Shown one piece after another: positions 12,201-24,200 of a stretch of DNA of 64,000 nt. The position numbers and the translations under genes were made by a program. This DNA comes from Galaxea fascicularis (lineage: Eukaryota; Cnidaria; Anthozoa; Scleractinia; Euphylliidae): contig OX419344.1 in NCBI GenBank assembly GCA_948470475.1, positions 21,565,725 to 21,629,724 of the forward strand. Direction: 5' to 3'. Position 1 is the stretch's first letter, and the number at the start of each line of letters is the position of its first letter. The notes under the pieces were generated by a model. It made no database searches and was not told where the DNA came from. It saw only the letters and a program-made list of their open reading frames with translations.

Positions 12201-15200
12201 TTAATGGTGAAATTATCCAGAAGCAAGCTTTATTTTCGCTTCCGTTTCGAACACCAAATAATTCACACGTTGTTTTAATATACTGTCTGTTCTGTTTTTT
12301 CTTTCGTTCTCTTTTCTACCTCGCCGAGGTAATTTTTTTGTCTAAATCATGTAAGGAAAGCTTGGAATTAATGTTCTCATTCAAGGTTTAGCTCTGAGGT
12401 AATAATTCTGCAATTTTTTTGATCCAATGTGACAAACTGTTATAATTGACACGTTTTTCGCATTCTGATCGTTCTTAAATGCAGAACAAAATTTCAATTT
12501 CCGGTTTCAGCGTCCCTGTTATAAACATGGCGCACACACATAATACGCAATCCACTGATCACTGTCAAGATTAGGGTTGCGGGCCTCTCTTGGGCCCGCA
12601 ATCATAAGTGGAGGCTAATAGCACATTTTTAAAAAAACCTAAAATTTAAAATGACTTCCATATATCACAGCACCCATGAAACTAACTGAGATATGAATAC
12701 ATGTACTGTTTTCTAACTTTGCCTATTGTTAATTTTTTTTATATGTGCACAATTTCCAATTTCTTCACTTCTTCAAACTATTTACCACAAAATTGACTTT
12801 GATTTCTTTTCTTGTGTAATTCTAAATTTCAGGAGGTGGCATTGATGTTTCCTTGGCATAAACTGAAGGGTAATCAGGAGAGCGAAGAGATGCACCCACT
12901 CATCCCTCCTAAGTAAGCTTTATTGTCCTTTGTCATCTGTATACAATTGCCAGAATTCGCTTGGTTTGACCTGGAGGGTGGGTGGGTTGGTACACTTAAC
13001 TCTTTAAACCCTAAGATCAACATTTAAATTCTCACTTGTTGCCCCTACACATTTCCTATAGAAGAAGTGGGGAGAAATTATGAACATATCAATCAAATTC
13101 ATCTTGTGTGATCCTGTCCTTAATTCTCATGACCACTCTGTTTTATAAAGTGTTGATATTGCAAGGAGAAATTTGATGCTGATCACTCTTAGGGTTTTTG
13201 AACATCAAGTGTTGTACAAATGGTCAGTTTTTTGGGCCAGTACCATCACAGTAGTGTTTGATATTTGTTTTGCTTTGATACAGATTATAGTATTGAGTAT
13301 GAGGCTGGAAAAACAATGACATTTTTCAGACCAAAATCATATTTAAACACACCTATTCGAATTCGAATGATGTTATCAATGTAGTCTTATTTGAAGAAAA
13401 AACTAATTTAAGTTAGTATGTTTTAACGTTTGTGTACTTTTTGCAGTGGATTTCTTGGACCCACCATTTGTTATGACACATGGGATCATGTTTATGCGCG
13501 CCTGGAGGATAGCAACAAGAAGTCAGATTCCGTAGTTGAGGAAAAAACCCAGCCTCTCATAGCTAAATCCCCACTTCCATCCCAGGAAGCAAATGGTAAT
13601 AATTTACTAAAACCATTGGCATGACACTTTTGTAGGGTTTAATGTTCACAGATTTTGATGATTTTGTATTGATTGCATGGTTTCAGAAAACTATCTGTAC
13701 CCACCCCCACCCCCGAGAAATGGCAATTTAGCTACATACTTTGCTTTGAAAACTGTTGCTTTTGCCGCCACCCCCACCCCATCCCCCTGCTCTTGGAATT
13801 TTGATTGGCCTTTCATGTGGGAGGTGTGAATATTTTCTAGAAATTGATTTAGCAAAGTAAACTTGTGAAAATTTAGTTCATTTATTTAAGTGACTGGATT
13901 TTTTTTGGGAGACAATTTTGCAAAAAAATATTTTCTTTGGGAACCTGGGATTTCTTTTGTTGGAATCAGTCAAACTTTCTTTTCTATGGTTCCCTGAGTT
14001 ATTGGTTTTGAAGCATTTCTAAGTAGTTCTGTATTGTAATCTAAACATTTGTAGATAAAGAAGAAAATATGGAGATTGATGAGGAGAAAAGTTTAAACAA
14101 AGAAACCATCAGCGATGAGGAGCCAATGGATGTAAGCAACACTTGTGAAGAGCATCATCAACCTTCTAATGAGGTGATTGAAAGCTACACTAATTTGTAA
14201 TACTCTAGTGCCGCATGGGATGCGAGTCACACAGTAGAGGACAACACGTTACAAGGGTCCCCTCCGGTAAGAGTGCACACTGATGCACCCCCTCCTCTAT
14301 AGAATTTTGGATGTGGACATTCCTGTGACTAACAAATTTCATGCCAGGTGAATGTGTCAGTTGGGTTGTAGAAAGTTGGTGCAAATTTCTGTAAATATGC
14401 TTCATGCCTCAAATCTTTCATTCTTCTCCTTATACAGCTGTATTGTGTAACACTAGTTGTGAGAATCTGTTTAAACCTTTAAACCCTAAAGGTGATCAGC
14501 ATCGAATTTTTGCTGGTAATATCAATGTTTTATACCACGCTTCCCAGTTGAGCGTGACACCACGCAAGTTTCCACTCAAAGTTTTGACATCAAAACTTTG
14601 TGTGGAAACTTGCTTGGTGTCGCGCTCAACTGGGAAGCGTAGTAACAGGGTGGTCGCAAGAATTAAGGACAGTATCACACAAGATGAATTTGCTTGATAT
14701 TTTAACAATTTCTCCCTACAACTTATATAGGAAATGTGTGGAGGCAGCAAATGAGATTTTAAATTTTGATCTTAAAGTTTAAAGGGCTAATAATCAAGAC
14801 TGTTCTAATATATTTTGAAATTTATTCTCGTGTCTTAAACGTTTCTTCTTTATTTTTCAGGAGGATACAAGAAAGTGTCTTCTGTGTGGTGTCATAAGAG
14901 ATGCGGAAGCTTCAGGTGCTGGTCGGCTTATTTGCTGTGGCTTAGATGAATGGGTGCATGTCAACTGTGGTCTGTGGTCTGCTGAAGTGTTTGAAGATGA
15001 TGAGGGCAGATTACAGAATGTCCAAGTTGCTTTGTCAAGAGGCAAACAGATGGTATAGTTTAATTTTTCTCACTTTGTTCTTTTTATTCCTTTCTTATCT
15101 TCCTACTGTTAACCGTTGGTACAGCATGAATATTATGGTTATGAAGGCCTTGGCAAACGAGGGCACATTGTTGCGGACACATTGTTACCGACACAAATGT

Positions 15201-18200
15201 TTCCCCGTTTGCCCGCGCGCGCAACATTTGTTGCGAACACAAATTTTGTGTCCGCAACAAATGTTTCCCCGTTTGCGCAGCATGAAAACACAACATTCAT
15301 TTTGTGTTGCGCGCGTTTGCGCGCCCAAAAAACATCATGAACAACAATGTCTCTGCAACAATGTGTCCTCGTTTGCCAGGGCCTTTACGATACTGTCTCG
15401 CGTTTTGATCAGTTCAATCATTTCAAAAGATTAGAGGATTTCGATCCTTGTTGCTCTACCAATCAGACGCTGTCCTGTCCCGTTCCTTTATGGTACCAAC
15501 CAGATATTCAATATTTGAATCAAGGGCAACCATGCTTCTTGAATCTTACAAACGAGGACACATTGTTGCGGAGACATTGTTGTTCATGATGTTTTTTGGG
15601 CGCGCAAACGCGTGGGACACAAAATGAATGTTGTGTTTCCATGTTGCGCAAACGGGGAAACGTTTGTGTCGGCAACAATGTGTCCTCGTTTGCCAAGGCC
15701 TTAAGACAAACGATCAGTACAACTATCATGTGGTATGTACAAAAAATTATAATACTTTATTTGTACAGCGCCATTTCCATCACTGCCCAATGGCGCCTTA
15801 CACAAATATTACCTGTGGTATTTACGTGAATCACGACACTTTTTGTTAGAAAGCATAGCTTATTCGTTGGTTTTCCCATGGAAAGAAAAGCTGTTAATAC
15901 GATCTTTGATTCTGTTTTCTTCCGACAGAAATGCGAACATTGTGGTGATGTTGGAGCAACTGTTGGCTGCTGCGAACCGCGATGTCCTATGAATTACCAC
16001 TTCATGTGTGCGAGAGAAGCTGAAGCCCAGTTTCAAGACGACAAGAAAGTGTATTGTGCCCAGCATTCCTTTAGAGCAAAGAAGGAGGTTGGTTTTGCAT
16101 CAGCTATAAGTGGAGTCGTGGGGACTTTGCCAAGTGCTGAAACTATGTAGATATTCTAGATGTTTGAGCTAAATATTTGGCTAGGATTGTCGATAAGGAG
16201 GCTATCCAAAGAAAAGAGAAAAAGCCCAAACGATATTTGAAGGGCTCCGTGTAAAAACGGAGATAGTGAGGATTTTGGCGTTAGAATTTAAGAGCTACAG
16301 ACTGGTTATCATGTATTTTAAGATTTGAAGACCTGGATTTGGCAGTTTAGCGTGACTTTTGTCTGAATCTGGACCGACTTACAGCTGTGACTCAAAAAAG
16401 TGAAAGGGGTATTTTTTTTTTTACAAAGAGATAACCAGTCCTTAGGCCAAATCAAGGTGGAGTTACAGAAAGTTGGATTGTAAGGTCAAATGGTCACTTC
16501 TTTTTACACAGCCCTTCATTAAACCTTGTCCTGTTTTCTTCGGATTGTCCTCTTTCATGGTATATGAGCAAGACGTCCATTCGAGACACTTTGCATCATT
16601 AGTTCCTCGGATTCTGACATCGTTTTTGCTTGTTAGCTTTAAAATATTATCTATTTCATCTACTTGTTTCTGCTTTTTCTCATTAGTTGCTGATGGTCAG
16701 TGATGATTTTTGCGTGGAGCGTCGCGTTTGTGTGGATATGAGCAAACTTCGGGCAACAAAGAAACTGTCCCGCGGTTTCGAACCTCACTCTATCAACCTT
16801 GTACAGGGTAGGTTTGCTGTCTACAAAATATAAATGCTTCTAGAGAGATGATGTTATCGAATTAGGAGGAGTAACCTATCGTCATTGTCATCGTCATCGT
16901 CATCGTCATCATCATTTTTTATTTATACTCGTTATGCCTATGAGCAAAGTAGCTCTTACAAAATTTAAGAATTCATGCGGCGACCTGCAACCCAGGTGCA
17001 AACTGTAACAATGTTTGCTGAAGTAATTTTACTTCACTTTCCTGCATTCTGATTGGCTGTATTTCCTATGGCATGGTGTAAATTCAGTTATGTAGATATA
17101 GTCACATTTGTAGAATATGTTTGATTATTTTTCTGCTTCAGGTGCTCTTACCATGGAAAATATGGGTAAACTGAGCGGCCACTCAGACACCAAGCAGACT
17201 CTGTATCCTGTCAACTACAGGTTTGTCTTGAATAAACTAGTTTGGGGATTTGAGTTGAACTGGAGTTTTGCACATTCACTGAAGCCGTTAAATGCCCCTC
17301 ACTCCACCCCCCCCCCTGCCTCCTTCCCTTTCTCCCTCCCTGAAGTTCACCTCCTTAGGTATTCATTCAGAACAATTTTTAACCTTTTACACCCTAAGAG
17401 TGATCAGCATCAAATTTCTCCTTGTAATGTCAACAGTTTACAAAACGGAGTTGTCACGAGAATTAACGACAGGATCACACAGATTAATTTGCTTGATAGT
17501 TAAACAATTTCTCCCTACTACTTCTATAGGAAATATGTAAAGGCAACATATGAGAATTTAAATGTTGATCTTAAGGTTTGAAGGGTGAAGGGAAAATGGT
17601 GCTTGGGCGTGTCATATGGCTGGGAGAGGGCAGGGGGAGGGGGGGGGGGTCCCATCGGAAACAAAACGAACGTCTTTCTCAGCCTTCTCCCAAGTGCGGG
17701 GAGCAGGGTTGGCGCAGTGGTGAGAGCACTCGCCTTCCACCAAAGTGGCCCGGGTTCGATTCCCGGACCCGACGTCAGTGAGTTTGTTGTTAATTCTCTT
17801 CTATGGGTTTTTCTGTGGGTACTCCGGTTTTCCCCTCTCCTCCAAAACCAACACTTCTAATTCCAATTCGATCCGGAATGCATCGAACGTTTAATACATG
17901 AGCCCCTGGCTCGAGAGATTGGGAAACCACTCCTCACGCTACGGAGCTTAAATAAATTTGATTTGATTTGAAATAACCATAAGGGATGAAGATAAATTCA
18001 AGTCAACCTATTTCTGTCAAGTTGAGATAGGAATTGTTCATCCTGTTTTCACCTTGGTCTATTATAAATGTCTCTTGGGAGAAATTCAGAAAATTGTAGT
18101 CAATGTTATAATAATTTGGCTTTCTCTAGTGCAGCTACTCTTTGGTTTAACCTTCTAAGTGTGCATTTGGATGGGCTTTGGAAAAAATTGAACACTCAGA

Positions 18201-21200
18201 ATTAGCGCGGTAATAATCATTAAATTCGTAAATTTTGAGTGCTGCTGACATAAAACATACGAGCAACTGTAATGACAACAGTAATTGGCAACAGTAATGA
18301 GATAACTAAGACTAATTCATAAATATGACCAATCAACAACATGTTAACACTTGTCTCTTTGTCTCGCGATCATCAGAACAAGCCGTCTTTATTGGAGTGT
18401 AAAGGATCCTACTAAAAGATGTCGGTATTACTGCACAGTGGAGGAAAAGAAGAATTTCATCAAATCCAATGCAGAGAAACCTCAACAAGAAAACAGAGAT
18501 TTCAAAGATCAAGAGCACGTACACAAAGTTATATCTCACGAGGAGATAAACAAGAAAGAAAAGCCAACGAAAAATGCGACACCGCATGTTGATGTCAAAA
18601 CGACGCGTCAACCTCGAGCGACCAATAAACATCATGATTACTTAAACAGTGCTTACGGAAAGAAACTCAAGAGAATTGCGCCGCATCCAGGCCCGTCATT
18701 AGTTAATCACACTCCTTTTCCAGGGGTTATTTTTAAGGACACGAATTTGGGAGTCTCTGGTAGCAATCCTCATTTAACAAAGCTTAGAAGAATTTTACCT
18801 GCTCCTCAGAAACCGTCTTTTCCTCCATCTCCAGCGAACTCTCCAAGTAAACTACTTGAGCATCTAACGCAACAAGCGAATTTATCAATTCTTAGTTCTC
18901 TGTACGCTGACAAAACGCCAACTGCATCTGCTTGTTCGTCACAAAAGCCTGCACCCGCACCTTCCAGTGCGCCTCCAACGACAGCTACTGGTCCGGCTAG
19001 AAACAGAAAAACGCCGCCTTCAGTGAAAAGAACGATAAGTTTTGAGGAGACAATTCCTCAAACTGTAAGACAGTTGAATTGCGACAACGAAGTTGTTGCG
19101 AAGACACCCGGAACTGAACTTTCGGATTCTCCCGTGAAGGAGAAGCTTTCCAAGTCGCGGTTAGTTCACAGCAGAGAGAAGGAAGGCGGGTCTCAGGGCG
19201 AAGAACTTTCTGTTACTTTTGTGATAACAAGTGATGAGGGCATACGTATAGAAGCTGGCTCGTGTGAAGGTATTTTGCTTTGTTATGTCTTGGCAATTGC
19301 CACGTTTGATTGTTGTTTTTATCTGTTAGAACACTCCAAACACTTTGCTGCCGATAGTGGAAAAGATAGAATGACAATAAACAGCGCTTTAAGAAATTGT
19401 TGCTCGGTTAGCTTTCATATGAATTATCACATTTAAGGGTTTCGACCGTGTACTAAGGAGCAAGAACTTTTTTGCAAAGCAAAATATACAGTTCCACAGG
19501 TAGGAAGGTGTAACCCCGAAGTTTTGTTTGTCATCAGAGGGTCAACCTTTAGATTCCATCGACAGATTCGAACATTAGAGCAACTTTGTCCATCATGACA
19601 AACACCATCATAGGAAAGGACGGATCAGTAGCTTTCATTTGAATGGTCACACTCTAGGATTTCGTCCACAGACTCAAAAGTTAGAGCCACCTTGTTCAGC
19701 ATAATAAACAGCACCACAGGAAGTAACTGCTCGGTAGCTTTCATTTGAATGGTCACACTAGGATTTCATCCAAAAACTCAGCAACCGGAAATACGTTCTG
19801 TATTGGGGTATATACCACAGACAGATACTGCTCAGTAGCATTGACGTGATTGGTGTCCAAATTGTCTAACCGGGCTTTGAGTCCATATAGGTTGTGTTTG
19901 GGGTTTGATTTCCATTTGTCTCAGAATTCACCACAATAGGTGGTTTGGCATAAGACTCAGCGACTTCTAAGTTTCAATTTCTCAACGCTCAGGTATTTTT
20001 GACCTCAGCGGTCTTCTGTTGCAAGATGTTCATGATGTGTTTTGTTTCCCCAGCTGCTTGGAAGCAAGTTTTTGACATGGTGCAGGAAGCGAGGATTGAT
20101 CGTCACTTGACACTGGTCCCCTTTGCAGGTTCTGTCCAATATTTCTGATTTATTTGAGCCAATCCCAGAAAACTTATTTCATAAGTATGAAGCAATTGCT
20201 TTTAACACATCAACACAAGACATGTAGCTTAAATATTGTTTTCACCCGTTCTTTGTAGGTGTGAACGGAAAAGCAATGTTTGGCGTTCATCAGGTAAGCT
20301 ATGGTGATGATAATGGTGATGATGGTGATGGTGATGGTGATGGTGACGGTGCCAGTGAGGTTAATGTTGATGTTAATGGTGCCCGTTGGTAGTGGCTTTG
20401 AAGGTGAAGGCGGTGGTGGTGATGGTGATGGTGATAGTCGCGGTGGTAGTGATGGTGACGGTGACGGTGACATGGTGACGGTGGCGGTGGTTGTGGTAGT
20501 GGCGTCAGTGGTGATGGTGCTGCCAGTCAGCTTTGGAATTCGGTAACGTAGCCTTAAATAAGAACGCCGTCTTGTTTTATTTTCTGCAGGAATCTGTCGT
20601 GTCCATGTTGGAGCAGTTACCAGGAGCTCATCAGCTCAAACACTACTCGTTCAAATACAATCCTCCATTTGATGTCAGCAGTTTGGAGGGAACCGCTGAA
20701 CAGGTATCTTATCCCTCATCTCAACCCTTTAAACCCTAAGAGTGATCAGCATCAAATTTCTCCTTGTAATATCAAGGCTTTACGAAACATAGTGATCTCC
20801 CCAGTACTTCTACAGGAAATGTGTATGAGCAACAAATGAGAATTTAAATTTTGATCTTAGGATTTAAAAGGTTAATCGTTTTATTTAATTTTTATGATTA
20901 TTTTTTCACTTGCCTGAAGTTCCTTTTATTGCTTATGACGACATCGATTGCCTTAGAGAAAATTGTCTGTTGCATGGAGGAAAGTGCCCTGATAAATGGG
21001 AACTCTTTTTCTGAACACTAGTCAAACGCAGGGTCAATAGTTAACCAAGCCCACTGTTTCGTTTTAGTCCTCAAGAGCATTCTTATTGGTTCTGGCAATA
21101 GCCCAACAGTCACATAATCTGTTTTCAATAACGAGGCTAGTGCTTATATCCCCACCTCCACCCCTTCCGTCGCCGTCTGACCGACAGTTACTGTGCTGTT

Positions 21201-24200
21201 CTAAATACACCATCGATTTCTTTACTCATAGGTCTTGAAAGAAAATCCACATGGTTGCGCAAGAGCCGAGATGTTCGACAGGTAAAAAAAAACAAAATTC
21301 GTTTAAGTGCCGTTAAATACCTTCTGTTTTCGTAAACTATTTCCAAACTTGACGTAAGTTACCTTTCATTCTTCGAAGAAGGACTTAACTTTAAGACGTA
21401 GGCTTTGGTTTCACGAGTCGAGAATTAGGAGCAAGAACGGGCTTGTGTACTTCTTTCGTGAAAACATGTGCAAGCAAAGTGAAGGACTAGCTCCTGATTG
21501 GTTAGGGAAAGCAGCCCAGTTGTTCTGATTGGTTACACCCCGCAGAATTTGAGCCAATCACGGAGCTCGTAAGTAGGACACCAAAGTGAACAAAGTAACA
21601 TTCCTTCTGTAAAACTGTCTCAAGGATTACGATAATTGTGCTAATCGGCGTTGTGTTTGTCATTTTTCGATTCGTTTTCAGGACCAAAAAGTACGACATG
21701 TTTGCTTTCTTGGCATCACCTTACCGCGTGGCTCCGCAGTTGGAGGAAAGTACAGAAGAACAAGAGAATTCGGAAAACATGCGAGACGGACCCCTTACTG
21801 TAAAGTACGTAGAAACACTCACCCTTGTCTAGAAAACAATTAACTTGTCGATAAGCAATATTCAAAATGGAGGGAAGGTGCCAATTGACAGCAAAGCAGC
21901 TAATGAGCAAATGTGGGCAAAAAGCAAATAAAGGGGGGAAACCATGTCAACCTTCCACGGGTCACCTCCCCCAGGCACCTGTCACACTGAGTTCTCAGTG
22001 GAGAATAAGTATACCTACCTAGACACAAGCCCCCCCCCCCCCCCCATGAACCACGAGGTGGGTGGGATGGGGCAAACCCAAGGCGAGGCGACAACGCAAA
22101 AGGCAAAGCAAAAACCACGAGGGCAAAGAGCAGAGCAATGGCACAACTACGCATGCCCGCAGCGATCACCCGCCAACAGCAGATCTCCCAGTTAACTCTG
22201 ATTGTTGATAATCTCATTTAAGGCTCTACTCGCTGTCCTTAACTTATCAGTAACCTCGTGAATTGAAAACGTACCTATAAACCTGAGCAGAACGAAAAAA
22301 CAAAAAATATATGAACATCACTTCTGACTGGATGCAGTTCAACAACTTTCTTGGCAGGTTCCTTTCCAAATAGCTGGTGTGTCACGTTTCCCGCTTGTGT
22401 CTTTGCCCTCCCGCTTTGTTCTTCCTTCGGAATTTGCACGAACTCCAGTCAGGCTAATTTTCTTCCTTAAAATCGCAGACGTCCCACGTGCCTTGATCTT
22501 CCTATGGCTATGCGGTACCGGCACCTTAAACAGTGTTCCTTCAACAAAGATGCTGTAGCAGTGTACAGGTGAGTTTGCCCGGTGACTGCTGATGATTTTG
22601 CATTCACTACCCGCGTGGAAACAAATGCATGAATACTGTCAACTTTCAAATTGTATGGTAAACTTGATTGAAGTTTGATTTGTTAAATTTTCTCTCTATG
22701 GCTACTCCCCTTCCCTCATTTCACCCCCTCCCCCTCCATCTCCTCCACGCTCCCCTCCCCCACCCCTCACATACAGACACATCTTTTTCAAAGAAAATTT
22801 TCCCGAAATTAACAACAGTGCTGTCCTTGCTTACAGTATGATTGTTCTGTCTGAAATGTTTTTCCAGATCTCCAATCCATGGTCGTGGATTGTTCTGCAC
22901 TCGTAATATCGCTGCTGGCGAGATGGTGATCGAGTATTCTGGAATGTTGGTTCGTTCAGTTCTCACGGATAAGCGGGAGAAATACTACGAAAGCAAGGTA
23001 GGGTTTCTGTCATGTGACGTTTGATGTGCTGACGGAGGGACGGATGGAACCACTAACTGACTGACTGACTAAACCAACCGAACGACCGACTGCATTGACG
23101 AACGAACGAACGAACGAATGAATGCATAAATTAATGATCGTTTTACTGATCGACTGATCGACTGACCGACCCGAACGAACGAATGAATGTGATTGCTTCA
23201 TTTCTGTGATTTGACCTGTCCACCCCTCAGTCGATGAACTGACTCAGTTCTGCGTCCCGTTTCTCGAAACTCCCGAAAACTTTTAGAGCCCGAAAAGCCA
23301 TTTCTAAAACTGCGATCCCCTTATTCTTAAAAGCTGGTCTTTTACCATTATTTCAAGATACGAAAGGGCAAATTTGTTGCAAAATTTCCTGCCTGGAAAT
23401 TTCGTCGTTTAAATAGGCCTAGAGTGTTTCGGGGGTTTCGAGAAACGCACGCTTCGTCTTTCTGTTTCTAGGGTATCGGTTGCTACATGTTTCGTGTTGA
23501 CGGTACCTACGTTGTTGATGCGACGATGTGCGGAAACGCAGCCCGCTTCATCAATCATTCTTGCGAGGTACGTAAGATTGCGCCCGTTTTGCCACCACTG
23601 TATGGCCATTGCTTGTAAACAAATTTAATTACTGTTGCCTTCTTCTCTCTTTCGTTTGTTCTTTTCTATTCTTCTTCTCTTTTTCCTACGTCGTTTTTTC
23701 CTTTCTTCCTGTAGTATTACGGAAGTGTCACCCATCATTACTCTGGGTTAGAAATCAAATTGAAAGAGTTTGAAAGATTCAACAATGGTGTCATCCCCGC
23801 TTCAGCCGTCCTTCTTTTTACGACCACGCCTTAATTTCTGTTTTATTTGCGATATATGGTGTTCCATTTGGGAATCTTAACTCTAATCTTTGGTTTGTGA
23901 TGTTTCTTTAAGCATATTCACTTATTTTTCTATTTATATTTCTTTTACAGTCAAACTGTTATTCTCGGGTTGTCAACATAGATGGCCAGAAGAAAATCCT
24001 CATCTTCGCCTCCAGAAGGTATGGGTCCTTGTTGTGTGATCATGTCCTCAATTCTCATGACCACTCTGTTTTATAAAGCATTGATATTACAAGGAGAAAT
24101 TTGATGCTGATCACTCTTAGGTTTTAAGGGGTTAATTGTCAGCAGAGGTGTTTTTTTCGATCATTTCCTTATTTCTCATCACCTTTGTGTCTGATCAATC

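Noticed and set aside
17703..17775. Functional tRNA gene
   Set aside because: Excellent boxes, but followed by a shared SINE body and TTGATTTG tail, and related copies occur at 5270 and 6471.
19270..19436. KMT2 linker exon reading through to a stop at 19434
   Set aside because: The GTATTT donor at 19270 joins in frame to FYRC exon 20054, which is required for a complete KMT2 protein.
20301..20546. Met/Val/Gly-rich ORF
   Set aside because: Translation of the GGTGAT minisatellite.
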